Source of the DNA: Mycolicibacterium baixiangningiae
GTDB taxonomy: Bacteria > Actinomycetota > Actinomycetes > Mycobacteriales > Mycobacteriaceae
Assembly (NCBI RefSeq): GCF_016313185.1
Contig: NZ_CP066218.1
Span: forward strand, 4,092,001 to 4,156,000
Length of the DNA stretch: 64,000 nt
Direction of reading: 5' to 3'
Positions 1 to 9,605 of the stretch are shown in pieces (within the stretch, counting starts at the first letter, position 1; the number at the start of each line of letters is the position of its first letter). Below the pieces are notes generated by a model, which saw only the letters and a program-made list of their open reading frames with translations, did not search any database and had not been told where the DNA came from. The position numbers and the translations under genes were made by a program.

Positions 1-1404
1 GGCCGCTGGCACACCTGGGCGCAGCTGCACACCCTCGCCTCCACCATCGGTGACGTGGTCGGCGAACATCACGCAGGCGGGCCACCGCAGATCGGAATCC
101 TGTTGCGCAACCGGCCCCCTCACGTCGCGGCGCTACTGGGTGTGCTGTCCACCGGTGCGACCGTCGTGGTGATCAACCCGTCGCGCGGCGACGCCCGCAC
201 CCTGGCCGACATCACCGCCCTCGGGCTGCCGGTCCTCATCGGCGCGCCCGAGGACCTCGACGCGCACGTCGATCCCGGCACTGACGGCACGCGGGTGGAG
301 ATCGACACCGTCGACACCACACCGCGCGTCGTCCGCACCGGCGACATTCCCGGCCCCGGAAGCCGACCCGGTGTCGCGGTGCGGATGTTGACCAGTGGCA
401 CTACCGGACCACCCAAACGCGTCGACCTCACCTACGACATGCTGGCCCGCAGCGTCATCGGCCCGAGCCCCGACGATGCCGCCGCGCCGACGGCACCCCG
501 CAGCGGTGTGGCGATCGTCAACTCACCGCTCGTCCACATCGGCGGGGTGTACCGCATCCTGTTGTGCATCGCAGAGGCGCGGCCGTTCGTGCTGCTGGAA
601 CGCTTCGAGCTGACCCGGTGGGCCGAGGCGGTGCGCACCCACCGGCCGCGGGCAGCATCACTGGTGCCCGCCGCGCTGAGGATGGTGCTGCACTCGGACC
701 TGCGGCGCGAGGACCTCGCCGGCCTGCGGGTCGTCACCAGCGGTACCGCTCCGCTGTCGGCCGACGACGCCGACGCCTTCACCGCGAAGTTCGGCATCCC
801 CGTTCTCACCTCATACGCCGCAACGGAATTCGGTGGCGGGGTGGCCGGCTGGACGATGGCGGACCATCGACGCTACTGGGAGGCCAAACGCGGCAGCGTG
901 GGCCGCGCCAATCCCGGGGCGCAGCTGCGGGTCGTCGCCGACGGCGGGGACACGCTCGGACCCGACGAGCCCGGTCTGCTCGAAGTGAAGCCGGCGCAAC
1001 TCGGCCCGGACGCCCAGTGGATCCGCACCACCGATCTCGCGCGCATCGACGCCGACGGCTTCCTGTGGATTCTGGGCCGGGCCGATCAGGCCATCATCCG
1101 CGGCGGGTTCAAAGTCATGCCCGACGACGTGCGCGCCGCGCTGGAAAGCCATCCCGCCGTCCGGGGCGCCGCGGTCGTCGGCCGGCCCGATGACCGCCTT
1201 GGTGAAATCCCTGTCGCGATGGTCGAACTGCGCGCGCACGTCGATACCGGCGAACTGATCGACTTCCTGCGTGACCGGTTGTCGGGATACGAGATCCCCA
1301 CCGAGATCGCCGTGGTCGAGGCCATCCCCCGCACCCCGTCCAGGAAGGCCGATCTGCAGGCGGTCCGGCGCCACTTCAGCGGTCGGGCCGAGCGTGTCGG
1401 CTGA
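1..1404 (+). CDS. Acyl-CoA synthetase (AMP-dependent ligase), 5' end cut by window
   Basis: Activates a carboxylic acid to its acyl-CoA through an acyl-adenylate. The frame is open from base 1 and reads like ligase sequence before the first internal GTG (position 55), so the true start lies outside the window. The adenylate-forming P-loop TSGTTGPPK begins at 391, the YAATEFGG acyl-adenylate motif is near 810-832, a TTDLARID hinge region follows, and the C-terminal catalytic Lys lies in RTPSRKAD near 1340. The stop overlaps the next ligase start by 11 bases, so this is the first of three coupled ligase genes. The substrate cannot be read from sequence. Confidence 0.9.
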   Translation, partial: GRWHTWAQLHTLASTIGDVVGEHHAGGPPQIGILLRNRPPHVAALLGVLSTGATVVVINPSRGDARTLADITALGLPVLIGAPEDLDAHVDPGTDGTRVEIDTVDTTPRVVRTGDIPGPGSRPGVAVRMLTSGTTGPPKRVDLTYDMLARSVIGPSPDDAAAPTAPRSGVAIVNSPLVHIGGVYRILLCIAEARPFVLLERFELTRWAEAVRTHRPRAASLVPAALRMVLHSDLRREDLAGLRVVTSGTAPLSADDADAFTAKFGIPVLTSYAATEFGGGVAGWTMADHRRYWEAKRGSVGRANPGAQLRVVADGGDTLGPDEPGLLEVKPAQLGPDAQWIRTTDLARIDADGFLWILGRADQAIIRGGFKVMPDDVRAALESHPAVRGAAVVGRPDDRLGEIPVAMVELRAHVDTGELIDFLRDRLSGYEIPTEIAVVEAIPRTPSRKADLQAVRRHFSGRAERVG

Positions 1405-2935
1405 CCCGACGACCGTCGCCGCGGTCCTCCGGCAGCAGGCGCGGGCGCGCGGTACCCAGTCCCTGCTGGTGTGCGACGACGAACGACTCACCTACGGCGA
1501 CGCCGAACGTCGCTCGGCTCACCTCGCGCGGCACCTCATCGCGCTCGGCATCGGGAAGGGCAGCCATGTGGGTGTGCTGTATCCCAACGGGGCCCGGTTC
1601 GTGGTCGCCATGCTGGCCGCGGCGCGCATCGGAGCGGTGGTGGTGCCGTTCCCGACGATGGCGACCACGGCCGAACTCCACGCCCAGCTCCTCGACAGCG
1701 ACGTCGAACTCCTGCTCACCGCGGCGTCGTACCGGTCGCACGATTACGTGGAGAAGCTGTCCGGCATCCTGGGCGACGTCGGCTCGGAGACGATCTTCAG
1801 TGCCGCGGTACCGCAACTGCGCCGGGTGCTTAGCGGGGTCGACGGTGCCGAGACAGCCGCGCCAGCGCTCGACGCGTTCGAAGACGACGTCGACGGCGCG
1901 GACGTACTGGCGATCGTCTACACCTCCGGATCCACCGGCGCCCCCAAGGGTGCGATCCACACGCACACCGCCATGCTCACCCACCAGCGCAACCTCAACG
2001 GCATCCGCGGTCTGACCCCCACCGACAAACTGTTCTGCAACTCCCCCTTCTTCTGGATCGGCGGCTTTGCGTTCGGGCTGCTCGCCACCCTGACCGCCGG
2101 CGCCACCCTGGTCTGCTCGAACGCGACCGACGCCGCGCGCACCCTCGACCTGCTCGAGGCCGAACGGCCCAACGTCACCAACGGATTCACCGCCGGAATC
2201 GCCCACCTCACCCGTGACCCGAGTTTCGCCGCGCGCGACCTGTCCGCCCTGCGCCGCGGAAACCTGTACCCGATCATGGCGCCGGACACCCGACCTGCCG
2301 ACCCAGCGCTGCGACACAACATGCTGGGCCTGACCGAAGCCGGCAGCGTCGTACTCCTCAGCGGCGACGAGAGCGATCAGCCCGAACACCGGCGCGGTTC
2401 CTTCGGCCGGCCGGCCCCTGGGTTCGACATCCGCATCGTCGACCCGGACGACGGTGGGCCGGTGTCGACGGGGACGTTGGGCGAAATGTGCCTGCGCGGA
2501 CCGTATCTCATGCAGCGCTACCACCGGCGCTCCCGCGAGGAGTGCTTCGACGCCGACGGTTGGTTCCACACCGGCGACCTGGTCCGCATTGACGCGGACG
2601 GATACGTCTACTTCATCGGGCGGCGCGACTCGATGATCAAGACCGCGGGCGCCAACGTGGCGGCGGCCGAGGTGGAAGCCGCCCTCGCCAGGGCCGACGT
2701 GACGGCCTACGTCATGGGGATCCCCGACACGGACCGGGGGCAGATCGTGGCGGCGGTCGTCGTCCTCGACGACGGCGCAACGTTCGACGAGGTGGCCGTG
2801 CGAGAGCGGCTCACCGCCGAACTCTCGGCCTACAAGGTGCCCAGGAAATTCGCCGTGCTGCGCCGGTCGGAGGTGCCGCTGCGGTCCAGCGGCAAGGTCG
2901 ACATGGCGGCGCTCGAGAAGGTCTTCGATGCCTGA
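1394..2935 (+). CDS. Acyl-CoA synthetase (AMP-dependent ligase) 2
   Basis: A 513-aa class I adenylate-forming enzyme. The GTG at 1394 (protein starts VSADPTTV) was chosen because it overlaps the upstream stop by 11 bases and the ligase-like sequence begins there; an upstream in-frame ATG would add non-homologous residues. The P-loop YTSGSTGAPKG is present, a GLTEAGS motif takes the adenylate-binding position, FHTGDLVRID gives the hinge, and SSGKVDM carries the C-terminal Lys. Its sequence differs clearly from the flanking ligases, so this is not a recent tandem duplication. It probably acts on an acid of the same pathway as the dehydrogenases and thiolase encoded just downstream. Confidence 0.9.
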   Translation: MSADPTTVAAVLRQQARARGTQSLLVCDDERLTYGDAERRSAHLARHLIALGIGKGSHVGVLYPNGARFVVAMLAAARIGAVVVPFPTMATTAELHAQLLDSDVELLLTAASYRSHDYVEKLSGILGDVGSETIFSAAVPQLRRVLSGVDGAETAAPALDAFEDDVDGADVLAIVYTSGSTGAPKGAIHTHTAMLTHQRNLNGIRGLTPTDKLFCNSPFFWIGGFAFGLLATLTAGATLVCSNATDAARTLDLLEAERPNVTNGFTAGIAHLTRDPSFAARDLSALRRGNLYPIMAPDTRPADPALRHNMLGLTEAGSVVLLSGDESDQPEHRRGSFGRPAPGFDIRIVDPDDGGPVSTGTLGEMCLRGPYLMQRYHRRSREECFDADGWFHTGDLVRIDADGYVYFIGRRDSMIKTAGANVAAAEVEAALARADVTAYVMGIPDTDRGQIVAAVVVLDDGATFDEVAVRERLTAELSAYKVPRKFAVLRRSEVPLRSSGKVDMAALEKVFDA

Positions 2936-4448
2936 CCTCACCGACACCGTCGACCATCTGGTGCGGCTGCGCTCCGACCGCGACCCGACGTCCTTCGCGG
3001 TGATCGACCCGCACACCAGAATTACCTACCGCGAAGTCGACACCGCCACAATGGAAATGGCAGCGGCGTTCGTCGAGGCCGGCGTCGGCAAGGGCACGCG
3101 GGTGGGGTTGATCATGCCCAACAGCGTGCTCTGGGTGCAGATCGCCGTGGCGCTCACCCGCATCGGCGCCGTCCTCGTCCCGCTCAGCACGCTGCTCGCC
3201 CCACCCGAGCTGGCCGCGCAGCTGCGTACCGCGTCCGTGCGGGTGCTGATCAGCGTGCCGGAGTTCCGCGGCCGCCGCTACCTCGACGACCTCGAACCCC
3301 ACCGAGCCACGCTGCCCGCGCTTCGAAAAGTGTGGACCGCCGAAGAGGCCGTGGCGGCCCCTGTTTCGGCGCGCGCCGCCCGCCTCGTCGACGCGCTCGC
3401 CGACGCGGTCACCCCCAGCGACCTCTTCGTCATCATGTTCACCTCGGGCAGCAGTGGGCCGCCCAAGGGCGTCATGCACTCCCATGGCAACGCGCTGGCG
3501 GCGGTGCGATCGGGGCTCGACGCCCGGTGTATCACCCCGGATACCCGGTTGTACCTGCCCATGCCGTTCTTCTGGGTCGGCGGGTTCGGCAGTGGTGTGC
3601 TCTCGGCGCTGTTGGCCGGCGCGACACTGGTCACCGAGGAGATCCCCCAGCCCGACACCACGCTTCGCCTGCTCGAACGGGAACGGGTGACCCTGTTCCG
3701 TGGGTGGCCGGATCAGGCCGACGCGCTTGCCCGGAAACGCCATTTGATCGGCGCCGACCTCTCGGCGTTGCAGCCGGGCAGTCTGGAGGCACTGCTGCCA
3801 CCCCATGATCGCAGTACCCCTGGCGCCAGGGCCACGCTGTTCGGGATGACGGAGGCGTTCGGACCCTACTGTGGCTACCGCGCCGACACCGATATGCCGC
3901 GCTCTGCGTGGGGCAGCTGCGGCCGACCGTTCGACGGTATGCAGGTCCGCATCACCGACACCGAAGCCGCTGACCCAGTGGCCGCCGGCGTCATCGGAGA
4001 GATCCAGTTGCGCGGCCCGCATGTCATGCGCGGCATCTGCCGACGCAGCCGCGAGGAGGTGTTCACCGCCGACGGCTGGTATCCGACCGGCGATCTCGGC
4101 CACCTCGACGACGACGGATTCCTGTTCTACCACGGCCGTTCCGACGACATGTTCAAGGTCAGCGGCGCCACGGTGTATCCCAGCGAAGTCGAGCAGGCGC
4201 TGCGAACCATCGACGGCGTCGCAGGTGCGTTCGTGACCGAGGTGTCCGGGGCCGTGGGTGCGGTGGTGATCTCGCGGCGTCCGGTCGATCAGCTGCGTGA
4301 GGGGGCCCGAAAGCGGCTCAGCGCGTTCAAGATACCCACCGTGTGGCTGCTGGTGGACGACGACAACGCGATACCGCGGAAGGCCACCGGTAAGGTCAAC
4401 ATCCGTGCGCTCCGGAATCTGCTCACCTCTTCTCGCGAGCAGACATAG
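2928..4448 (+). CDS. Acyl-CoA synthetase (AMP-dependent ligase) 3
   Basis: A 506-aa adenylate-forming ligase; its ATG at 2928 overlaps the previous stop by 8 bases, so the genes are translationally coupled. Motifs are FTSGSSGPPKG (P-loop), FGMTEAFG, PTGDLGHLDDDG (hinge) and the C-terminal RKATGKVN lysine. The C-terminal domain looks short, with a reduced segment between the hinge and the final Lys. The last codons and stop lie inside a long inverted repeat that probably terminates transcription. Substrate unknown. Confidence 0.9.
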   Translation: MPDLTDTVDHLVRLRSDRDPTSFAVIDPHTRITYREVDTATMEMAAAFVEAGVGKGTRVGLIMPNSVLWVQIAVALTRIGAVLVPLSTLLAPPELAAQLRTASVRVLISVPEFRGRRYLDDLEPHRATLPALRKVWTAEEAVAAPVSARAARLVDALADAVTPSDLFVIMFTSGSSGPPKGVMHSHGNALAAVRSGLDARCITPDTRLYLPMPFFWVGGFGSGVLSALLAGATLVTEEIPQPDTTLRLLERERVTLFRGWPDQADALARKRHLIGADLSALQPGSLEALLPPHDRSTPGARATLFGMTEAFGPYCGYRADTDMPRSAWGSCGRPFDGMQVRITDTEAADPVAAGVIGEIQLRGPHVMRGICRRSREEVFTADGWYPTGDLGHLDDDGFLFYHGRSDDMFKVSGATVYPSEVEQALRTIDGVAGAFVTEVSGAVGAVVISRRPVDQLREGARKRLSAFKIPTVWLLVDDDNAIPRKATGKVNIRALRNLLTSSREQT

Positions 4449-4494
4449 AATCGCGCTCCCCAGCGAGTTTCAGTGCGATTCTGTGTCTGCTCGC
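4435..4494. terminator. Long imperfect hairpin between convergent genes
   Basis: Two 23-base arms (4435-4457 and 4472-4494) are reverse complements with two mismatches, separated by a 14-base loop. The hairpin lies between the converging ligase-3 and GntR genes and can serve as a bidirectional terminator. The left arm contains the last codons and stop of ligase 3. No clear U-tract is visible, as is common for mycobacterial terminators. Confidence 0.75.
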
Positions 4495-4498
4495 GCAG

Positions 4499-5167
4499 TT
4501 ACTCGACGACGCCGCGGGCCTTGAGGTGCTCGATGAGCGGTCCGGCGCCCGCGGCCAGGTGCTCGGACATCGTGCCGCGCGCCAGGTTCTCGTCGTGCTC
4601 CCCCAGTGCCGCGAGCAGCCGCCGGTGGTGGCGCACCGACTCCTCGGGCCACGTCTCGATGGTGGGGAACACCGACTCCGGTGCGTACCGGGTGATCAAC
4701 GACATCATCTGAGCGAGCTTGGGTGAATCCGCGGCGACGTTGATCGCCCGGTGGAACTCGTGGTTGAGCCGCACCGCCGCCTCACCGTCGTCGCGCCGGT
4801 AGGCGTCTTCGAGCGCATCCTGGATGGCGGTGAGCTCCCGCAACCGATCGTCGGTGATGTTGTGCGCCGCGCGGGCGGCCAATTCACCGCCCACGTAGGC
4901 CTGCACGTTCGACACGTCGGCGATGTCGCGACCCGTCACCGGCAGCACCACGAATCCGCGACGCGGTTGTTGTGCGAGAAGCCCTTCCGCGCGCAACTCG
5001 AACAGGGCCTCGCGCACGGGGGTCACGCTGACGCCGAGTTCTGACGCCAACTGTTCGAGCCGGATGTACCCACCGGCGGGGTAGGTCCCGTCGAAGATCC
5101 GCCGCCGGACGAACCGCGCGATGTCCTCGGACAGTTGTGGGCGGGTCACGAAATCGGGTGCGGCCAT
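4499..5167 (-). CDS. GntR-family regulator, FCD (FadR-like) subfamily
   Basis: A 222-aa repressor. The N-terminal winged HTH (about residues 12-75) contains LEQLASELGVSVTPVREAL, the typical GntR recognition region. The C-terminal all-helical FCD domain shows the metal-ligand pattern NHEFH and the later HHRRLL and SEHL histidines, which usually bind a small carboxylate effector. It lies 1 bp upstream of an acyl-CoA dehydrogenase gene on the opposite side of the ligases and ends in the shared terminator. It probably regulates this whole block through the palindrome at 8364-8382; that link is inferred. Confidence 0.92.
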   Translation of the reverse strand: MAAPDFVTRPQLSEDIARFVRRRIFDGTYPAGGYIRLEQLASELGVSVTPVREALFELRAEGLLAQQPRRGFVVLPVTGRDIADVSNVQAYVGGELAARAAHNITDDRLRELTAIQDALEDAYRRDDGEAAVRLNHEFHRAINVAADSPKLAQMMSLITRYAPESVFPTIETWPEESVRHHRRLLAALGEHDENLARGTMSEHLAAGAGPLIEHLKARGVVE

Positions 5168-5168
5168 G

Positions 5169-6362
5169 TCAGATCCGGTAGTCGGCGAGCAGACGCTTGC
5201 TGATGATGTTCTTCTGGATCTCGCTGGTGCCCTCGCCGATCAGCAGGAACGGCGCGTCCCGCATCAGCCGCTCGATCTCGTACTCCTTGGAGTAGCCGTA
5301 GCCGCCGTGGATGCGGAAACTCTGCTGGGTGACCTCGGCGCAGAACTCGCTGGCCAGGTACTTCGCCATCCCCGCGGCGACGTCGTTGCGCTCCCCGGAG
5401 TCCTTGAGCCGGGCGGCGTTGACCATCATCAGGTGTGCCGCTTCGACTTTCGTCGCCATCTCGGCGAGCTGGAAGGCGATCGCCTGATGCTCGGCAATCG
5501 GTTTGCCGAACGTCTGGCGCTGCTGCGCGTAGCGCACCGCGAGTTCGAACGCGCGCAACCCCACACCGCACGCCCGTGCCGACACGTTGACCCGGCCGAC
5601 CTCGACGCCGTCCATCATCTGGAAGAAGCCCTGGCCGGGACGTTCGCCGAGGATGTCGTCGGCGCTCGCGCGATAGCCGTCGAAAATGAGTTCCGTGGTG
5701 TCGATGCCCTTGTAACCCAGCTTGTCGAGCTTGCCGGGAATTGTCAGTCCGGGCACGACTTCGCCGAAGCCTGCCGGCTTTTCGACGAGGAACGCGGTGA
5801 GATTGCGGTGCGGTTTGTCGGCGCCCTCGTCGGTGCGGACCAGTGCGGCGACCAGCGTGGAGCTGCCACCGTTGGTGAGCCACATCTTCTGGCCGTCGAT
5901 GACGTAACCACCGGAGTCGTCCCGTCGGGCGCGGGTGCGGATCGCCGCGACGTCGGAGCCCAGTTCGGGTTCCGACATGGAGAACGCACCCCTGGTCTCA
6001 CCGGTGGCCATCCGCGGCAGGTAGCCGGCTTTCTGCGCCTCGGTGCCGTGCTGGCGGATCATGTAGGCGACGATGAAGTGGGTGTTGATCACCCCGGAGA
6101 CGCTCATCCAGCCACGGGCCAGCTCCTCGACGCACAGCGCGTAGGTGAGCAGCGATTCGCCGAGCCCGCCGTACTCCTCGGGGATCATCAGCCCGAACAG
6201 TCCCATATCGCGCATCGCGTCGACGATGGCCTGCGGATAGGTGTCGGCGTGCTCGAGTTCCTGCGCGTTCGGGATGACCTCCTTGTCCACGAATCGGCGC
6301 ACGGTGGAGACGATTTCGGTCTGGAACTCCGTCAGACCCAGAGTCTGCGCGAGGCGGGTCAC
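5169..6362 (-). CDS. Acyl-CoA dehydrogenase
   Basis: A 397-aa FAD-dependent acyl-CoA dehydrogenase that introduces the alpha-beta double bond of an acyl-CoA. The GTG start at 6362 (VTRLAQTLG) overlaps the thiolase stop as GTGA. Visible motifs are FSMSEPELGSD (FAD/substrate loop), IHGGYGYSKEYEIERLMRD and GEGTSEIQKNII, where the Glu before GTSEIQ is in the usual catalytic-base position. Full length for the family. It sits in a minus-strand run (SDR, thiolase, this gene, GntR) with overlaps or a 1-bp gap, suggesting one transcript. Confidence 0.93.
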   Translation of the reverse strand: MTRLAQTLGLTEFQTEIVSTVRRFVDKEVIPNAQELEHADTYPQAIVDAMRDMGLFGLMIPEEYGGLGESLLTYALCVEELARGWMSVSGVINTHFIVAYMIRQHGTEAQKAGYLPRMATGETRGAFSMSEPELGSDVAAIRTRARRDDSGGYVIDGQKMWLTNGGSSTLVAALVRTDEGADKPHRNLTAFLVEKPAGFGEVVPGLTIPGKLDKLGYKGIDTTELIFDGYRASADDILGERPGQGFFQMMDGVEVGRVNVSARACGVGLRAFELAVRYAQQRQTFGKPIAEHQAIAFQLAEMATKVEAAHLMMVNAARLKDSGERNDVAAGMAKYLASEFCAEVTQQSFRIHGGYGYSKEYEIERLMRDAPFLLIGEGTSEIQKNIISKRLLADYRI

Positions 6363-7573
6363 GGGGTCACCCGCTCGAAGACCGCGGCCAGCCCCTGCCC
6401 GCCGCCGATGCACATCGTCTCCAGGCCGTAGCGTGCCTGCCGCCGCGTCATCTCGCGGGCCAGCGTGGCGAGCATCCGTCCGCCGGTAGCCCCCACCGGA
6501 TGCCCCAGAGAGATACCGGAACCGTGGACGTTGGTGCGCTCCATGTCGGCGTCGGTGAACTTCCACTCGCGCATCACGGCGAGCGCCTGTGCCGCGAACG
6601 CCTCGTTGAGCTCGATGAGGTCGATGTCGGCCAGATCCAGGCCCGCTCTGGCGAGCGCGGCCTCGGTGGCCGGGACGGGGCCTATACCCATGATGTTCGG
6701 GGCCACCCCGGCCGAACCCCACGACAGCAGCCGGACGAGCGGGGTCAGGCCCAGCTCGACGGCCTTCTCCGGCGTGGTGACCAGACACATCGACGCCGCG
6801 TCGTTCTGTCCGCTGGCATTGCCCGCGGTCACCGTCGCCTCCGGATCCTGTGTGCCCAGAATCGGTTTCAGCCTGCTCAAGGTCTCGGTCGAGGTGTCGG
6901 CGCGCGGATGCTCGTCGGTGTCGATGACGTCGTCTCCGCGCCGGGTGTGCATCGTCACCGGAATGATCTCCTCGGCGAAGACGCCGTTCTTCTGGGCGGC
7001 GACCGCCTTCTGGTGGGAGGTTACCGCCAGCTCGTCCTGTTCAGCGCGGGTGATGCCGTATTCGCGGCGCAGGTTCTCGGCCGTCTCGAGCATGCCGCCG
7101 GGAACCGGATACCGCCGGCCACCCGCGGTGGTCCTGCCGCGGGCAAGCGCATCGTGCACGGCAACCCCACCGCGTGCACCTCCCCACCGCATGTCGGTGG
7201 AGTAGAAGACCACGTTGCTCATGCTCTCGGCGCCACCGGCGACCACCACGTCATCGGCGCCGCTGCCGACCTGCAGACAGGCCTGGATCACCGATTGCAG
7301 ACCCGAACCGCATCGGCGGTCGACCTGCATACCCGGCACCGTCACCGGCAGACCGGCGTCCAGCCCCACCACCCGCCCGATGGCCGGCGCCTCGCTGCTG
7401 GGGTAGCAGTGTCCCAGGATGACGTCGTCGACGACGGCCGGATCGATGCCGGTCCGGTCGAGCAGGCCGGTGAGCGCCGCCACCGCGAGATCAACCACGG
7501 TGAGGTCTTTGAACATGCCACCGTAACGGCCGATCGGGGTGCGAACGGGTTCGCAGATGACGGTGTCGCGCAT
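6359..7573 (-). CDS. Thiolase (acetyl-CoA C-acyltransferase)
   Basis: A 404-aa thiolase cleaving a 3-ketoacyl-CoA with CoA, the last beta-oxidation step; acetoacetyl-CoA condensation is the alternative. All catalytic residues are present: nucleophile Cys88 in DRRCGSG, His358 in GHPVGATGG and Cys388 in CIGGGQG. The ATG at 7573 shares one base with the stop of the SDR upstream, and its stop overlaps the acyl-CoA dehydrogenase start. In this context it probably acts in degradation. Confidence 0.94.
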   Translation of the reverse strand: MRDTVICEPVRTPIGRYGGMFKDLTVVDLAVAALTGLLDRTGIDPAVVDDVILGHCYPSSEAPAIGRVVGLDAGLPVTVPGMQVDRRCGSGLQSVIQACLQVGSGADDVVVAGGAESMSNVVFYSTDMRWGGARGGVAVHDALARGRTTAGGRRYPVPGGMLETAENLRREYGITRAEQDELAVTSHQKAVAAQKNGVFAEEIIPVTMHTRRGDDVIDTDEHPRADTSTETLSRLKPILGTQDPEATVTAGNASGQNDAASMCLVTTPEKAVELGLTPLVRLLSWGSAGVAPNIMGIGPVPATEAALARAGLDLADIDLIELNEAFAAQALAVMREWKFTDADMERTNVHGSGISLGHPVGATGGRMLATLAREMTRRQARYGLETMCIGGGQGLAAVFERVTP

Positions 7574-8313
7574 CAGATGTGCCGTCCGCCGGTCACTTCG
7601 AGGACGATGCCGGTCATGTAGGAGGACAGGTCCGAGGCGAGGAACAGCGCCACCTTGGCCACCTCGTCCGGCTCACCGGCGCGGCCCATCGGCACCTCGG
7701 CGAGCTTCTGATCCCAGATGTGTTGCGGCATGGCCTCGGTCATCGCCGAGCGGATGAGGCCGGGCTGGATCGCGTTGACCCGTACGCCGAGATGAGCGAG
7801 TTCCTTCGCGGCGGCCTTGGTCATGCCGACGATGCCGGCTTTGGCCGCGGAGTAATTGGTCTGTCCGATCAGGCCCACCTTGCCGGAGATCGACGACATG
7901 TTGACGATCGCGCCGCGCTTGTTCTCGCGCATGACCGCGGCGGCGGACTTCAGCCCGTTCCAGGTGCCTTTGAGGTGCACGGCGATCACCTGGTCGAACT
8001 GCTCCTCAGTCATCTTCCGCAGGGTGGCGTCGCGGGTGATGCCGGCGTTGTTCACCATGACGTCGAGACCACCGAAGCGCTCCACCGCCGCCGCCACGAG
8101 CGCATCCACGTCGTCGGCGCGGGTGACGTCACACCGCACCGCGGTGGCCACGTCGGCCCCGCCGAGACGTCCGGCCGCGGCGTCGGTGGCGTTGAGGTCG
8201 AGATCGCCGAGCACCACCCGCGCCCCTTCGGACACGAATCGCTCTGCGATCGCGAAGCCCAGTCCCTGCGCACCGCCTGTGACGATCGCGGTCTGTCCGG
8301 TCAGCAACGACAC
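7573..8313 (-). CDS. SDR oxidoreductase, FabG-like (3-ketoacyl/3-hydroxyacyl)
   Basis: A 246-aa classical short-chain dehydrogenase. The cofactor loop TGGAQGLG is at residues 12-19, with NNAG near 88 and the catalytic Ser and Tyr-x3-Lys in SSISGKVG and NYSAAKAG. The Asp after the second beta strand (GDLDL) suggests NAD(H) preference. It resembles FabG-type 3-ketoacyl reductases and in this operon would oxidise the 3-hydroxyacyl-CoA before the thiolase. First gene of the minus-strand run, transcribed from the divergent promoter that holds the palindrome at 8364. Confidence 0.92.
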   Translation of the reverse strand: MSLLTGQTAIVTGGAQGLGFAIAERFVSEGARVVLGDLDLNATDAAAGRLGGADVATAVRCDVTRADDVDALVAAAVERFGGLDVMVNNAGITRDATLRKMTEEQFDQVIAVHLKGTWNGLKSAAAVMRENKRGAIVNMSSISGKVGLIGQTNYSAAKAGIVGMTKAAAKELAHLGVRVNAIQPGLIRSAMTEAMPQHIWDQKLAEVPMGRAGEPDEVAKVALFLASDLSSYMTGIVLEVTGGRHI

Positions 8314-8363
8314 TCGATCACCTACCTGACTATCGGGGCCTCCGAGGGGCCCGGTCGGGACAC

Positions 8364-8382
8364 ATCGTATTGGATATACGAT
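8364..8382. promoter_or_regulatory. Perfect 7-5-7 palindrome in a divergent promoter (candidate GntR operator)
   Basis: ATCGTAT-TGGAT-ATACGAT is a perfect inverted repeat with 7-base arms and a 5-base spacer. It lies between the divergent FabG-like SDR gene (start 8313) and the acyl-CoA dehydrogenase gene (start 8433). It is an AT-rich island in GC-rich DNA, and its size suits FCD-type GntR dimers. The GntR gene at 4499-5167 is the nearest matching regulator; binding is inferred. Confidence 0.7.
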
Positions 8383-8432
8383 ATTGGCGGCCAGCCACCC
8401 TGTGCGCCGTCCGACTCGACTGGAGGTTGTCG

Positions 8433-9605
8433 ATGAGCGAAGTCAGTGACGAGGATTTCCGCGAAATCCTCGCGCAGACACGGCATTTCGTCAGGACCGC
8501 GGTGGTTCCGCGCGAGCCCGAGATCCTCGCCGAAGACAAGGTTCCCGACGATCTGCGGGAGCAGTCCAAGAAGATGGGCCTGTTCGGCTACGCGATTCCG
8601 CAGGAGTGGGGCGGTCTCGGGCTGGACCTGACCCAGGACGTCGAACTCGCCATGGAGTTCGGATACACCTCCCTGGCGCTGCGCTCGATGTTCGGCACCA
8701 ACAACGGCATCGCCGGTCAGGTGCTGGTGGGCTTCGGCACCGATGAGCAGAAGCAGCGGTGGCTCAGCGACATCGCTTCCGGCGACGTCGTCGCCTCGTT
8801 CGCGCTGACCGAACCGGGTGCGGGCTCGAATCCGGCGGGGCTACGCACCAAGGCGGTGCGCGACGGCGCCGACTGGGTGATCACCGGCCAGAAGCGCTTC
8901 ATCACCAACGCCCCGACCGCGAACCTCTTCGTCGTCTTCGCCCGCACCCGGCCCGCCGACGCCCAGGGCGCGGGGATCGCGGTGTTCCTGGTGCCCGCCG
9001 ACTCCGAGGGTGTCGAGGTCGGCGTCAAGGACGCCAAGATGGGGCAGGAAGGCGCCTGGACCGCCGATGTCAACTTCACCGACGTCCGGGTACCCGCCTC
9101 GGCACTGGTCGGCGGCAGCGAGGACATCGGCTACCGGGCGGCGCTGACCACGTTGGCGCGCGGGCGCGTGCACATCGCCGCATTGGCCGTCGGCGCCGCA
9201 CAGCGTGCGCTCGACGAATCCGTCGCCTACGCCGCCACTGCGACGCAGGGCGGCCAGCCGATCGGCGATTTCCAGCTCGTGCAGGCGATGCTGGCCGATC
9301 AGCAGACCGGGGTCATGGCGGGCCGGGCACTGGTCCGCGACGCCGCGCGGCAGTGGGTCACCGGTGAGGACCGGCGGATCGCACCGTCGGCGGCCAAGGT
9401 GTTCTGCACGGAGATGGCCGGTCAGGTCGCCGATCTGGCGGTACAGATCCACGGAGGGAGTGGTTACATGCGCGAGGTTCCGGTCGAGCGGATCTACCGC
9501 GATGTGCGGCTGTTACGCCTGTACGAGGGCACCAGTGAGATTCAACGCCTGATCATCGGTGGCGGACTGGTGAAGGCCGCGAAGCGGGCGGCGGCGAATT
9601 CATGA
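8433..9605 (+). CDS. Acyl-CoA dehydrogenase
   Basis: A 390-aa acyl-CoA dehydrogenase. The ATG at 8433 was chosen because GGAGG at 8422-8426 precedes it at good spacing and the family sequence begins there. Motifs are [34 protein letters not shown] and [12 protein letters not shown]; the Glu in YEGT is the usual catalytic base. Its stop overlaps the next SDR start as ATGA. It diverges from the minus-strand operon across the palindrome, so both arms are probably co-regulated. Confidence 0.94.
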   Translation: MSEVSDEDFREILAQTRHFVRTAVVPREPEILAEDKVPDDLREQSKKMGLFGYAIPQEWGGLGLDLTQDVELAMEFGYTSLALRSMFGTNNGIAGQVLVGFGTDEQKQRWLSDIASGDVVASFALTEPGAGSNPAGLRTKAVRDGADWVITGQKRFITNAPTANLFVVFARTRPADAQGAGIAVFLVPADSEGVEVGVKDAKMGQEGAWTADVNFTDVRVPASALVGGSEDIGYRAALTTLARGRVHIAALAVGAAQRALDESVAYAATATQGGQPIGDFQLVQAMLADQQTGVMAGRALVRDAARQWVTGEDRRIAPSAAKVFCTEMAGQVADLAVQIHGGSGYMREVPVERIYRDVRLLRLYEGTSEIQRLIIGGGLVKAAKRAAANS

